This document shows positions 31,875 to 42,100 of a DNA stretch of 64,000 bases, in pieces. Source of the DNA: Streptomyces sp. NBC_00102 (GTDB taxonomy: Bacteria > Actinomycetota > Actinomycetes > Streptomycetales > Streptomycetaceae); contig NZ_JAPEMC010000001.1 in assembly GCF_026343115.1 (NCBI RefSeq), positions 1,054,001 through 1,118,000 of the forward strand, written 5' to 3'. Within the stretch, counting starts at the first letter, position 1. Each line of letters starts with the position of its first letter. Made by a program: the position numbers and the translations under genes. The notes under the pieces were generated by a model, which was given only the letters and a program-made list of their open reading frames with translations, did no database searches and was not told where the DNA came from.

Positions 31875-33055
31875 CAGACGGACGCCTTCAGCTCTGCCTC
31901 GATCTTGTCGAGCAGGCGTGCCTCGACATCCGGCAGGCCGATCTGCTGGACCAGCTCGGCGAAGAAGCCGCGCACGACGAGCCGGCGGGCCTCCTCGGCC
32001 GGGATACCGCGGGACTGGAGGTAGAACAGCTGCTCGTCGTCGAAGCGGCCGGTGGCCGAGGCGTGGCCGGCGCCGACGATCTCGCCGGTCTCGATCTCCA
32101 GGTTCGGCACCGAGTCGACGCGGGCACCGTCGGTCAGAACCAGGTTGCGGTTCATCTCGTAGGTGTCGGTGCCTTCGGCCTTGGCCTGGATGAGGACGTC
32201 CCCGATCCAGACCGCGTGGGCCCCGTCGCCCTGGAGGGCGCCCTTGTACACCGCGTTGGACTTGCAGTGCGGGGTGTTGTGGTCGACCAGGAGGCGGTGC
32301 TCCTGGTGCTGGCCCTTGTCCGTGAAGTACAGGCCGAACAGCTCGGCCTCGCCGCCGGTGCCGGCGTACGCGACCCGGGGGTGCAGCCGGACCAGGTCGC
32401 CGCCGAAGGTGACGACGACGGACTTGAACGAGGCGTCGCGGCCGATCAGCGCATTGTGCTGGCCGACGTGGACCGCGGTGTCGTCCCAGTCCTGGACGGA
32501 GACGACGGTGAGCTTCGCGCCGTCGCCGAGGACGTAGTCGACGTTGGCGGCGAGTACCGCGTCGCCGGTGTGGTCGATGACCACGACCGCCTCGGCGAAG
32601 GCGCCGACCTCGACGAGCAGGTGGCCGTAGGAGGTACCGCCCTCGCCGTGCACCGCGATGCGGACCGGCTCGGTGAGCACGGCCTCCTTGGCGACGGTGA
32701 CGACCGACGCCTGCGTGAACGCGGAGTACGCCTGGGCGGCGACCCGGTCCACCGGGACACCGGCCCGGCCGAGCCGGGCGTCGTCGCGGCCGACGGTCTC
32801 CACCGTGACGCCCTCGGGCGCCTCCACGGCGACCTTGACGCCGCCGCCGTTCGCCACCGCGGTGCCGTCGTGGAGCCCGCGCAGGCGCTCCAGAGGCGTG
32901 AAGCGCCACTCCTCCTCACGGCCGTGCGGGACCGGGAAGTCCGCCACGTCGAAGGAGGGCGGGGCGCTCATGCGCGTGGCGACGGTCGACTCGGCGGCCA
33001 CCGCGATGGAACCGGCGGTGGTGGAGCCCACCGGGGAATTCTGAGCCTCAGCCAT
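31874..33055 (-). CDS. sufD: SufD component of the Fe-S scaffold
   Basis: 393-residue SufB/D-family protein with the long right-handed beta-helix core. The late GAGHASATGRFDDEQLFYLQSRGI (in parts GAGHASATGRFDDEQ and LFYLQSRGIP) is the conserved stretch before the C-terminal helices that hold SufC. The cysteine that SufB uses is absent here, as expected for SufD. It begins 73 bases downstream of sufB. Confidence 0.95.
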   Translation of the reverse strand: MAEAQNSPVGSTTAGSIAVAAESTVATRMSAPPSFDVADFPVPHGREEEWRFTPLERLRGLHDGTAVANGGGVKVAVEAPEGVTVETVGRDDARLGRAGVPVDRVAAQAYSAFTQASVVTVAKEAVLTEPVRIAVHGEGGTSYGHLLVEVGAFAEAVVVIDHTGDAVLAANVDYVLGDGAKLTVVSVQDWDDTAVHVGQHNALIGRDASFKSVVVTFGGDLVRLHPRVAYAGTGGEAELFGLYFTDKGQHQEHRLLVDHNTPHCKSNAVYKGALQGDGAHAVWIGDVLIQAKAEGTDTYEMNRNLVLTDGARVDSVPNLEIETGEIVGAGHASATGRFDDEQLFYLQSRGIPAEEARRLVVRGFFAELVQQIGLPDVEARLLDKIEAELKASV

Positions 33056-33128
33056 GGCTGTCGTAGTGCTCGCTTTCTTAAGTCAAGAAGTAGGGGGGTC
33101 GGTGCGCTGGTACGGCGGGGGCGCCGTA

Positions 33129-34550
33129 CTAGCCGACCGAGCCCTCCATCTGCAGCTCGATCAGCCGGTTCAGCTCCAGGGCGTACTCCATCGGGAGCTC
33201 CTTGGCGATCGGCTCGACGAAGCCGCGCACGATCATCGCCATGGCCTCGAACTCGGTGAGGCCGCGGCTCATCAGGTAGAAGAGCTGGTCCTCGGAGACC
33301 TTGGAGACGGTCGCCTCGTGGCCCATCGACACGTCGTCCTCGCGGACGTCGACGTACGGGTACGTGTCCGAGCGCGAGATCGTGTCGACGAGCAGCGCGT
33401 CGCAGAGCACGTTGGACTTGGCGCCCGGCGCACCCTCGCCGATCTCGATGAGACCGCGGTAGGAGGTGCGGCCGCCGCCTCGCGCCACCGACTTGGAGAC
33501 GATGTTGGACGAGGTGTTCGGGGCCATGTGGACCATCTTGGCGCCGGCGTCCTGGTGCTGGCCCTCGCCCGCGAAGGCGATGGAGAGCGTCTCGCCCTTG
33601 GCGTGCTCGCCCATGAGGTAGACGGCCGGGTACTTCATCGTGACCTTGGAGCCGATGTTGCCGTCGACCCACTCCATGGTCGCGCCCTCGTACGCCACGG
33701 CGCGCTTGGTGACCAGGTTGTAGACGTTGTTCGACCAGTTCTGGATGGTCGTGTAGCGGCAGCGGCCGCCCTTCTTCACGATGATCTCGACCACGGCGCT
33801 GTGCAGCGAGTCCGAGGAGTAGATCGGCGCGGTGCAGCCCTCGACGTAGTGGACGTACGCGTCCTCGTCGACGATGATCAGCGTCCGCTCGAACTGGCCC
33901 ATGTTCTCCGTGTTGATACGGAAGTAGGCCTGGAGCGGGATGTCGACGTGGACGCCCTTGGGCACGTAGATGAACGAGCCACCGGACCACACGGCCGTGT
34001 TCAGGGAGGCGAACTTGTTGTCGCCGACCGGGATGACGGTGCCGAAGTACTCCTTGAAGAGCTCCGGGTGCTCCTTCAGCGCGGTGTCCGTGTCGAGGAA
34101 GATGACGCCCTGCTCCTCCAGGTCCTCGCGGATCTGGTGGTAGACGACCTCGGACTCGTACTGCGCGGCGACACCGGCGACGAGGCGCTGCTTCTCCGCC
34201 TCCGGGATGCCGAGCTTGTCGTACGTGTTCTTGATGTCCTCGGGCAGGTCCTCCCAGGACTCCGCCTGCTTCTCGGTGGACCGCACGAAGTACTTGATGT
34301 TGTCGAAGTCGATGCCCGACAGGTCCGAGCCCCAGTTCGGCATGGGCTTCTTGCCGAAGAGCTTGAGGCCCTTGAGGCGGAGCTTGAGCATCCACTCGGG
34401 CTCGTTCTTCTTCGCCGAGATGTCCCGGACGACCTCTTCCGAGAGGCCGCGCTTGGCCGCCGCGCCTGCCGCGTCGGAGTCGGCCCAGCCGAATTCGTAC
34501 GTACCCAGGCCCTCGAGTTCGGGGTGGGCAGTCTCCGTAGGGAGCGTCAT
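33129..34550 (-). CDS. sufB: SufB scaffold protein
   Basis: 473-residue SufB, the main scaffold on which [4Fe-4S] clusters form with SufC and SufD. Family landmarks: [21 protein letters not shown] (in parts), [32 protein letters not shown] with the conserved cysteine, and the C-terminal [20 protein letters not shown]. No intein interrupts it, unlike some mycobacterial SufB genes. The start ATG at 34548-34550 overlaps the sufR stop by 4 bases. Confidence 0.96.
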   Translation of the reverse strand: MTLPTETAHPELEGLGTYEFGWADSDAAGAAAKRGLSEEVVRDISAKKNEPEWMLKLRLKGLKLFGKKPMPNWGSDLSGIDFDNIKYFVRSTEKQAESWEDLPEDIKNTYDKLGIPEAEKQRLVAGVAAQYESEVVYHQIREDLEEQGVIFLDTDTALKEHPELFKEYFGTVIPVGDNKFASLNTAVWSGGSFIYVPKGVHVDIPLQAYFRINTENMGQFERTLIIVDEDAYVHYVEGCTAPIYSSDSLHSAVVEIIVKKGGRCRYTTIQNWSNNVYNLVTKRAVAYEGATMEWVDGNIGSKVTMKYPAVYLMGEHAKGETLSIAFAGEGQHQDAGAKMVHMAPNTSSNIVSKSVARGGGRTSYRGLIEIGEGAPGAKSNVLCDALLVDTISRSDTYPYVDVREDDVSMGHEATVSKVSEDQLFYLMSRGLTEFEAMAMIVRGFVEPIAKELPMEYALELNRLIELQMEGSVG

Positions 34551-35314
34551 GCGGGGTTCCTCCCGGCAGTGCTTGCTGATACTGAGGTGGTGGTGGTCTG
34601 TGGGGGCGCGCCGGCGTCGGTGGTACCGCCGCCCGGACCGCCCTTCGGTACGTACGTCGTGCACACGCCGTCGCCGTGGGCGAGGGTGGCCAGACGCTGT
34701 ACGTGGGTCCCGAGCAGCTCGGAGAAGAATTCCGTCTCCGCCTCGCACAGCTGCGGGAACTGCTCGGCGACGTGCGCGACCGGGCAGTGGTGCTGGCAGA
34801 GCTGCTCGGCCTGCTGGGGGCCCGGCGCGCTGCGCGCCGTAGCAGCGTACCCGTCCGCGGACAAGGCCCTGGCCAGGGCCGCTGTCCGGTCCTCGGGGGC
34901 GGCGGCTTCGACCGCGGCGCGGTACTTGTCGGCCTGGGCCGCCATCCGGGAGCGGGCGAACGCGACGACCGCCTCGTCGCCCGCGGTCTCGGCGATCCAG
35001 CGCAGCGCCTCGGCCGCGAGCTTGTCGTACGACTGGTCGAAGGCGTCCCGGCCGCTGTCCGTCAGGGCGAACACCTTGGCCGGCCGGCCGCGGGTCCGCG
35101 CGCCGTACACCCGCTGCTCGCGGGGTTCGACGACTCCGTCGCAGGCGAGGGCGTCCAGGTGGCGCCGGACGGCGGCCTGGGTGAGTCCGAGCCGCTTCGC
35201 GAGGTCGGCGGCGGTGGACGGGCCGTGGTCGAGGATGGAGCGCGCGATCCGGTTGCGCGTCGGGCGCTCACCGGTCGCGAGTTCCTCCTGCGGAGCCTCG
35301 CCAACGTATTTCAC
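34547..35314 (-). CDS. sufR: SufR-type Fe-S transcriptional repressor
   Basis: 255-residue DeoR/ArsR-like winged-helix regulator that senses Fe-S status and controls its own operon. The DNA-binding helix-turn-helix is [20 protein letters not shown]. The C-terminal cluster-binding motif has three cysteines in [19 protein letters not shown], the pattern known for SufR. A Pro/Gly/Thr-rich tail of about 35 residues follows. I place the start at the GTG 35312-35314, where a promoter positions transcription directly at the codon, rather than at the ATG 12 codons upstream, which would lie inside the -35 region. Confidence 0.9.
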   Translation of the reverse strand: MKYVGEAPQEELATGERPTRNRIARSILDHGPSTAADLAKRLGLTQAAVRRHLDALACDGVVEPREQRVYGARTRGRPAKVFALTDSGRDAFDQSYDKLAAEALRWIAETAGDEAVVAFARSRMAAQADKYRAAVEAAAPEDRTAALARALSADGYAATARSAPGPQQAEQLCQHHCPVAHVAEQFPQLCEAETEFFSELLGTHVQRLATLAHGDGVCTTYVPKGGPGGGTTDAGAPPQTTTTSVSASTAGRNPA

Positions 35315-35327
35315 AACGCCATTGTTG
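35314..35327 (-). promoter_or_regulatory. SufR operator-like dyad CAAC-N6-GTTG
   Basis: A perfect CAAC-N6-GTTG dyad, the form described for cyanobacterial SufR. It covers the proposed -10 element and reaches the first base of the sufR start codon, ideal for autorepression of sufR-sufBDCSU. Confidence 0.65.
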
Positions 35328-35350
35328 CGTAATTCGAAGCCGTATGACAA
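35315..35350 (-). promoter_or_regulatory. Leaderless promoter of the suf operon
   Basis: On the minus strand TTGTCA (35345-35350) and AACAAT (35321-35326) are separated by 18 bases, and only six bases remain before the GTG start. This spacing puts the transcription start at or next to the start codon, so no Shine-Dalgarno leader would exist; none is visible. Confidence 0.6.
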
Positions 35351-35385
35351 CCACGGTCCGGAACGATCAACGTGGAATCCATCAC

Positions 35386-35399
35386 TTAGGGTTACCTAA
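35386..35399. promoter_or_regulatory. TTAGG-N4-CCTAA palindrome upstream of sufR
   Basis: Half-sites like those of DtxR/DmdR iron boxes but with 4 instead of 9 bases between them. It lies about 40 bases upstream of the suf -35 element. It might bind an iron regulator imperfectly or a different protein. Confidence 0.3.
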
Positions 35400-35442
35400 T
35401 CAGGCCTCCCCGGAGCCGCGCGGACAGCCCCGGACACGCCGG

Positions 35443-35474
35443 GGGCCCGCCCGGCGGGAATGCCGGACGGGCCC
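35443..35474 (-). terminator. Terminator of the first large subtilase gene
   Basis: Thirteen-bp stem with one mismatch (35443-35455 with 35462-35474), 6-base loop, starting 18 bases beyond the stop. Confidence 0.7.
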
Positions 35475-35492
35475 TCGGAACGCGGGCGTGTG

Positions 35493-38400
35493 TCAGGACA
35501 TGTCGGGCCGCTGGGTCACCCGGATCGAGTTGATCAGGGTCTCGCCGGTGACCGCGGACAGTCCCACGTCCAGCCGCCCGTCGGTCACCTTCACCGTGAA
35601 GGTCTTGGCGAGGGCCGTGCGGACGCCGCCCGACTCCAGGCGGATGTCGATGTCGGACACCTTCTCCACCCCTTCCGCCGTCACGTCGAAGACCCGGCTC
35701 CCGGGCTTCACCGCGACGGGCTCGGCGAAGCCCAGCTCCACCTGGTAGACGCCGTTCGGAACGGCGTCGAAGCGGTAGTCGGTCACCCCCTGACGGCCGG
35801 AGCGCAGCAGCTGCTGCACCCGGGTGTCGGAGGCCCCCACGATGTCCTGCCGGGTGTACGTGAGGACCGTGGTCCGGTCGGTGTAGCCGTAGGAACCGTC
35901 CGCGTACGCGAGGTCCGGCGACCAGGTGTCGCCGAGCGCGTCCACCGAGGAGGTGTCGGCTCCGACGTCGATCCCCTTCCGGTAGGCGGGCACCACCACG
36001 GTGAGGGGCAGCGAGAGGGACGGCGCACGGCCGCTCTCCGAGGTCACGACGAGGGTGCCGGTCAGCACCGTGCCGGGCGCGGCCCCCGAGGTGTCGAAGG
36101 TCAGCACGACGTTCGTCCGGCCACCGGTGGCCAGGCTGCCCGACGCCGGGGACGCCTTCAGCCAGCTCGCGCCGCTCTTCTCGGTGACGGAGTACGCGGC
36201 CGGGGAGCCGCTGTTGGCGAGGGTGAGGGTGCGCTCGCGCCGCTCACCGACCTGCATGATCAGCTTCCCGGGGGCGCCGGCGGCGACCGACACCGCGCCG
36301 GTGCGCAGCGCTGTCGCGGTGCCGACCGCGGACAGGCTCTCCAGGGTGACCGTGGTGTTCCCGGCCATGTAGTGGGGTGCCGTGACCGCGATCCGGTGGC
36401 TGGCCGCGGTGGTCGCCGGGATCTGCGCCAGGTAGCCGCCGTCGGCGCGGGTGGTGAGGGAGGCGACCGTGGTCCCGCTCCGGGTGACCGTGACGGTGGC
36501 GCCGGGGACCGGCTTGCCGTCGTTGGCATCGGTCACCGTGCCGGAGACGACGGCGTGTCCCTCCGGCCGGAACCGGATCGCCATGGAGTCGCGCAGCGAC
36601 CTCTCGTCGAAGGAGTAGAGGAAGCCGTCGGTGCCGTCGTGGTTCTCGGCGCCGATCGTGGCCCCGGTCCCGTGCTCGAAGGCGCCGTCGCCGATGCCCT
36701 GGTAGTGGAAGGTGTACGTGCCGTCCTCGCTGATCGTGGCGGCGAATCCGATGCGCTGGGTGGTGTTCCTGGCCAGCAGCATGTCGCGCCACTCCACGAC
36801 GTACTCGCGGTGCGGCGCGGTGCCCCGCACGGCCGTGTACACGCCGGAGGAGGAGTCCGTGGCGAGCTGGTCCCAGAACGGGGAGAGCGCGCCGTTGGCT
36901 CCCGAGGTGCTGGGCAGGCTGCCGTTGTCCCCCATGTACAGGGAGCCGAAGACCAGCTGCCCGTCGCGGGTCACCCAGCCCTTGTCGTAGACGTGCCCGT
37001 ACAGGGCGACCGGGAAGGGAAGGGTGACGGCCGCGTAGGAGCCCGTCGGGGGGTTGAGGGCCAGCGCGGTGTCGCCCGTCGGGTACGCCTCGCCGGTCTG
37101 CCGGCAGGTGGTGCCGAAGGCGTCGGTACGGGCGGCGAGCGCGATGTTCCTGGTGGTGGCGCCCTTGGCCACGGTGACGGTGATGCCGACGGCGGCCGCG
37201 CAGTGGTTGAGCGGCGTCACGCTGAATTGGTAGCTGCCGACGGGCACGGTGAGCGTGTACCTGCCGTCGGCGCCGGTCTCGACGCGTACCGGGGTGCCCT
37301 GGACCTTGACCGTCACGTCGGCCTCGAGGCCGGACGCGCTGGTCACCGTGCCGCTCACGGTGCCGGTGGGGGCGGTGGTGAGCGCCGCGTCGTGGGTGAC
37401 GGTCGCGTCCGCGGTGACGGTGACCGTCGCCGCGTCGGTGACGTAGCCGAACTTGCTCACGGTCACCCGGTAGTCACCGGCGACCAGGCGCGGGAGCGCG
37501 TAGGTGCCGTCCGCCTTCGTACGGACGCTCGCGTGCATCGGGCCGTCCACGTCGACGTGGACCTCGGCGGCGGGGTCGCCGTCCGTGGTGACGGTGCCGG
37601 TGAGGGCTCCGACGTCCGTGCGCGGGGCGGCGAGGACCGCGGCGTACGCGTCGAGCCGGCCCTCGCCGTAGATGTTGTTGAAGTCCGCGGTGCCGCCGCA
37701 GGAGGTGGCGTCCACGTCGATCGCGGAGTCGTTCAGGAGCGCCTCGGTCGCCGCGACGTCACCGCGGAGCGCGGGGGCGGCCGACCAGATCAGGGCCACC
37801 GTGGCGGCGGTGTGCGGCGAGGCCATCGAGGTTCCCGATTTGGCGACGTATCCGCCGCCGGGGGCCGCCGAGCGGACGTTCACTCCGGGCGCGGTGATGT
37901 TCGGTTTGACGGTGCCGCCGACGCCGGGGCCGCGGGAGGAGAAGTCGGCGATCTTGTTGCTGCTGTCGAAGGCGCCGGAGGAGTACGTGTTGGTGTAGGC
38001 GCCCGGGACGCCCGCGGTGTCGCAGGACGGGCCGGCGTTGCCGTTGGAGAACGCCGGGAAGATGCCCGCGTCGCGCCATGCCTGGACCATCGCCTGGTAC
38101 CAGGTGTCGAGGCTGTCGGCGCCCCAGGAGTTGTTGATGACGTCGGGGGCGAGGTCCGGGCGGGGGTTCTCGCCGTCGGCGTCGGTCGGCGCGAGCATCC
38201 ACTGGCCGGCCGCGAGCAGCGCGGACTGCGGGCAGTCCGTGGTCCCGCAGCCCTTGGCCGCGATCCAGCTCGCGCCGGGTGCGACACCGATCGCGTTGCC
38301 GTTGCCGTCGTCGCCGACCATGGTGCCCATGGTGTGGGTGCCGTGGCCCTGGTCGTCGCAGGGGGCGTCGCCGGCGCAACTGCCCACGGCGTCGAACCAG

Positions 38401-39068
38401 TTGTACGCGTGGTCGTACGATCCGTCGGCGCGCAGTCCCCGGTAGGTGGCCGCGAGGGCCGGGTGGCGGTAGTCGACGCCGGTGTCGATGCTGCCGATGA
38501 CGACGCCTTCGCCGCGTACGCCGAACTCGTTCCAGACCTCGGGCGCGTTGATCCGGTCGATGTTCCACTCGACGCCGTCGACCTTGGGCTCCGTCGTGGC
38601 GTCGAGGGGCACCGGGAGCTCGACCGCGTCGTCGGCACGGATCGACGCGACCTCGGGGCGGGCGGCGATCTTCTCCGCCAGCGCCTTGTCGCCGGTGACC
38701 TCGACGGTGTTGGTGATCCAGTACGGGGTGTAGTGCGCGCCCGCCTCCTTCAGCAGCGCGCGCAGCGCCTTCTGGCTCTTGTCCGCGTGCGCGGTCTTCG
38801 CCTGGATGACGGCGCGGTCCCGGCCGGTCTTCGTGGTGGCCTTCCTCGCGGCCGAGGTGTCGGCCTCCGAGTCGAGCTGGACCCAGAACGAGGTCCGGTC
38901 GCGGGCGCCGAGGTCCTCCAGCACCTTGCTTTCCGCCTTACGGAGCAGCGGGGCCGGTGTGGGTGCGGGGTCGGCCGCGGCGGGCAGCGCGCCCAGGAAG
39001 GGCACTCCCACGGCGGTGGCCAGTGCGGCGGCGAACAGTCCTCGCCACCGGGGTCTGCGTCGGTTCAC
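35493..39068 (-). CDS. Giant secreted S8 subtilisin-family peptidase (paralogue A)
   Basis: 1191-residue exported serine protease. A Sec signal (RRRPRWRGLFAAALATAVG, cleavage near PAAADP) is followed by an inhibitor_I9-like prodomain (about 50-150) and the catalytic domain with Asp in SIDTGVDYRHP (about 195), His in GHGTHTMGT (about 246), the NNSWG oxyanion segment and Ser in KSGTSMASPH (about 416). Downstream come two carboxypeptidase-regulatory-like beta units (GALTGTVTTDG..., GTVSGTVTSASG...), a WDQL / FHYQG domain, a third such unit, and a C-terminal malectin-like domain (YADGSYGYTD, YRFDAVPNGVYQVELGFAEP). The GTG start has GAGGAGGAG upstream. It lies 78 bases behind paralogue B, with a hairpin between. 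Confidence 0.9.
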   Translation of the reverse strand: MNRRRPRWRGLFAAALATAVGVPFLGALPAAADPAPTPAPLLRKAESKVLEDLGARDRTSFWVQLDSEADTSAARKATTKTGRDRAVIQAKTAHADKSQKALRALLKEAGAHYTPYWITNTVEVTGDKALAEKIAARPEVASIRADDAVELPVPLDATTEPKVDGVEWNIDRINAPEVWNEFGVRGEGVVIGSIDTGVDYRHPALAATYRGLRADGSYDHAYNWFDAVGSCAGDAPCDDQGHGTHTMGTMVGDDGNGNAIGVAPGASWIAAKGCGTTDCPQSALLAAGQWMLAPTDADGENPRPDLAPDVINNSWGADSLDTWYQAMVQAWRDAGIFPAFSNGNAGPSCDTAGVPGAYTNTYSSGAFDSSNKIADFSSRGPGVGGTVKPNITAPGVNVRSAAPGGGYVAKSGTSMASPHTAATVALIWSAAPALRGDVAATEALLNDSAIDVDATSCGGTADFNNIYGEGRLDAYAAVLAAPRTDVGALTGTVTTDGDPAAEVHVDVDGPMHASVRTKADGTYALPRLVAGDYRVTVSKFGYVTDAATVTVTADATVTHDAALTTAPTGTVSGTVTSASGLEADVTVKVQGTPVRVETGADGRYTLTVPVGSYQFSVTPLNHCAAAVGITVTVAKGATTRNIALAARTDAFGTTCRQTGEAYPTGDTALALNPPTGSYAAVTLPFPVALYGHVYDKGWVTRDGQLVFGSLYMGDNGSLPSTSGANGALSPFWDQLATDSSSGVYTAVRGTAPHREYVVEWRDMLLARNTTQRIGFAATISEDGTYTFHYQGIGDGAFEHGTGATIGAENHDGTDGFLYSFDERSLRDSMAIRFRPEGHAVVSGTVTDANDGKPVPGATVTVTRSGTTVASLTTRADGGYLAQIPATTAASHRIAVTAPHYMAGNTTVTLESLSAVGTATALRTGAVSVAAGAPGKLIMQVGERRERTLTLANSGSPAAYSVTEKSGASWLKASPASGSLATGGRTNVVLTFDTSGAAPGTVLTGTLVVTSESGRAPSLSLPLTVVVPAYRKGIDVGADTSSVDALGDTWSPDLAYADGSYGYTDRTTVLTYTRQDIVGASDTRVQQLLRSGRQGVTDYRFDAVPNGVYQVELGFAEPVAVKPGSRVFDVTAEGVEKVSDIDIRLESGGVRTALAKTFTVKVTDGRLDVGLSAVTGETLINSIRVTQRPDMS
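38647..38802 (-). repeat. 156-bp identical tract shared with paralogue B, copy 1
   Basis: Identical base for base to 42310-42465 while flanks of the two genes differ clearly. Encodes part of the prodomain (including KALRALLKEAGAHYTPYWIT). Confidence 0.9.
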
Positions 39069-39086
39069 GTCGAGCTCCTCCTCCGG

Positions 39087-39114
39087 CCGGGCGGCGGTGG
39101 GTGCCGCCGCCCGG
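39087..39114 (-). terminator. Hairpin between the two subtilase genes
   Basis: Eleven-bp perfect stem (39087-39097 with 39104-39114), loop TGGGTG, only five bases before the ribosome-binding site of paralogue A. It may end transcription of paralogue B or act as a leader structure of paralogue A. Confidence 0.5.
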
Positions 39115-39146
39115 ATACACGCATGGGCAGGGTGGGTGACGGGGCG

Positions 39147-42100
39147 TCAGCCGACCGGGGTGAGGTCCGGCCGCTGGGTGATCCGTACGGCGTTGACGAG
39201 CGTCGGCGCGCCGGCGACGCGGACGAGGCGCAGGTTCAGCTGCCCGTCGGTGACCGTGACGGTCAGCGTCCTGGTGAGCGCGCGGTAACTGCCGCCGGTC
39301 TCCTGGACGATGTCGAGATCGGGCACCTGGAGGGCGCCCTCCGCCAGCACGTCCACGACCCGTCCGCCCGCGCCGGTGGTACCGAGTTCGGCGAAGTCGA
39401 GGTCGATCCGGTAGACGCCGTCGGGCACGTTGTCGAAGCGGTATTCGAGAGCGCCTTCGCGGGCGGTGCGCAGCAGCTTCTGGTCGGCGGTGTCCTCGAT
39501 GGCGTTGGTGGTGCTCACCTTGGCCGAGCTGCCGACGAAGCCGTACGAGCCCGCCGCGTACTTCTGGTCCGGCCCCCAGGTGTCGCCGTCGTGGTCGGTG
39601 AACGCCTTGCCCGCGCCCGCGTCGAGCGCCGCCTGGTAGGCGGGCACGATCAGGGTCACCGGCACCTTGGTCTCCGGTGTCCGGCCGCTGTCGGAGGCGA
39701 TGACGACGGTGCCCTTGAGCACGGTGCCGGGTGCGAGACCGGTCGTGTCGAAGGTCAGCACGGCCTGCTGCTGCGCGCCCTCGGCGAGGCGGCCCGCGGC
39801 CGGGGCGGCGGCGAACCAGCGCGCGCCGCCCGCCTCCTCGACCGTGTAGTCGGCGGCCGAACCGGAGTTGGCCAGGGTGAGGGTGCGCTGCCGGGTCTGG
39901 CCGACGGGCACGATCAGGGTCATCGCCGACTTCGGGGTGGCGGTGACCTGGCCGGTGTTCAGCGCGGTGGCGGCGCGCTCGGCGGAGTGGGCGGCGAGCG
40001 GGACGGTGCGGGTGGCGGCCGTGTAGTGGGCGGCCGAGACCGTCACCGCGTAGTCGGCCCTGTCGGTCGCCGGGACCTGCACGAGGTAGGCGCCGTCGCT
40101 CCCGGTGGTGCCGGTGGCGACCTGCTCGCCGCCGCGGGAGACGGTGACGGCGGCTCCGGAGAGGGCCTTGCCGTCGTTGGCGTCGGTCACCGTGCCGGAG
40201 AGCGCCGCGCTGTGCTCGGGCCGGAAGGTGATGCCGAGGCCGTCGGTGACGGCGTCCTGGTTGTACGCGTACTGCAGGGCGTCGGTGCCGTCACCGTTCT
40301 CCGCGCCGATGGTGGCCCCGATTCCACGGGCGTACGCGCCTCCGGCCGGGTTCTGGTAGTGGAAGGAGTACGTGCCGTCCTCGCCGATCACCACGGAGAA
40401 GCTCAGCTTCTGGGTGCGCGCGCTGGTCGTCACCAGGTTCCGCCACTCGACGACGACCTCGCGGTGCGGGGCGGTGCCGCGGGTCGCCCAGTACAGGCCG
40501 CCGTCGGCGGTGGCGAGCTGCAGGTCGTCCCAGAAGGGGTAGAGCGCTCCGTTGGGCAGGCCGGCGGTGGGCAGCGTCCCGTTCGCGGAGAGGTTGACGG
40601 ACTGTCCGAAGGAGAGGAAGCCCTCGACGTTCGCGGAGGCGGCTCGGTACGTCTTGCCGTAGAGCGCCACGGGGAACGGGAAGGCGATGCTCGCCCCGCC
40701 GTCGTAGTCGCTGCTCGTGGTCAGCTTGGTGGTGCCCGCCGGGAAGGCGGAGTCCTTCGTGGCCTGGCAGGTGGTGCCGAACTTGTCGCTGCGGCTGGGC
40801 AGCAGGAGGTCCTTGCTGTTGGCTCCGGCCGCGAGCTCGGTCGCGAACACGCCGACATCGGCACAGGGGGAAGTCGGGGTGGCCTTCAACTGGTATGCAC
40901 CCGAGGGGAGTTCGAGGGTGTAGCTGCCGTCTTCCCCGGTGGTGGCGGTGACCGGGGTCCCGGTCGCCTCGATCGTCGCCCCGGCCTCGACGCCGCCCTG
41001 GGTGCGCGCGATACCGGTCAGGGTGGCGCGCGGCGCGACGTCGAGCGACGCGTCCCGGGTCGTGGTGGCGCCCTCGGTGACGGTGGCGGTGGACGTGGCG
41101 GTCACGTACCCGAACTTGGAGACCTTGACGGCGTACTCGCCGGTCATCACCTTCGGCAGCGCGTACGTGCCGTCCTCACCGGTGGTGGCGGTGGCGTACA
41201 TCGGGCCGTCGAGTTCGACGGTGGCGCCGGCGAGCGGTGTGCCGCCGGTGGTGACGGTGCCGGTGAGCGCGCCGAGGGGGCCGCGCGGTGTGGCGTCGAC
41301 CGCGGCGTACGCGTCGAGCCGGCCCTCGCCGTAGACGTTGTTGTTGCCCGCGGTGCCTCCACAGGTGGTGTCGTCGACGTCGGTCGCGCTCTGGTCGAGG
41401 AGGCGTTCGGTGGCGGCGACGTCACCGCGGATCGCCGGGGACACCGACCACATCAGCGCGACGGTGGCCGCGGTGTGCGGCGAGGCCATCGAGGTACCGG
41501 ACTCGACGGCGTAGCCGCCTCCGGGCGCCGCCGAGCGGACGTCCACGCCGGGGGCCGAGATGTCCGGCTTGATCGCACCGTTCTCACCCGAGCCGCGCGA
41601 GGAGAACGCGGCGATCTTCCCGTCGCTGTCGAAGGCTCCGGAGGCGTAGGTGTTGGTGTACGCGCCGGGCGATCCGGCGGTCGCGCAGTTCGGGCCCGCG
41701 TTGCCGTTGGAGAACGCCGGGAAGATGCCCGCGTCCACCCACGCCTGGACCATCGACTCGTACCAGGGGTCGAGGACGTCGCCGCCCCACGAGTTGTTGA
41801 TGATGTCGGGCGCGAGGTCCGGGCGGGGGTTCTGCCCGATCGCGTCGGTCGGCGCGAGCATCCACTGGCCGGCCGCGAGGAGTGCCTCCTGCGAGCAGCC
41901 CGACACCTCGCATCCCTTGGCGGCGATCCACTCCGCGCCGGGGGCGACACCGATCGCGTTGCCCTCGCCGTCGTCGCCGGCCATGGTGCCCATCGTGTGG
42001 GTGCCGTGCCCGTAGTCGTCGCAGGGGGCGTTCCCCGGGCACGTGGCCGTCGCGTCGAACCAGTTGTAGCTGTGGTCGTACGTGCCGTCGGCCTTCAGGC

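Noticed and set aside
35315..35350. sufR start at ATG 35350
   Set aside because: That codon overlaps TTGTCA, the probable -35 element, and has no Shine-Dalgarno; the leaderless GTG fits better.
35386..35399. Canonical iron box at suf
   Set aside because: Half-sites match but the spacing is 4 instead of 9 bases; kept only as an unexplained palindrome.
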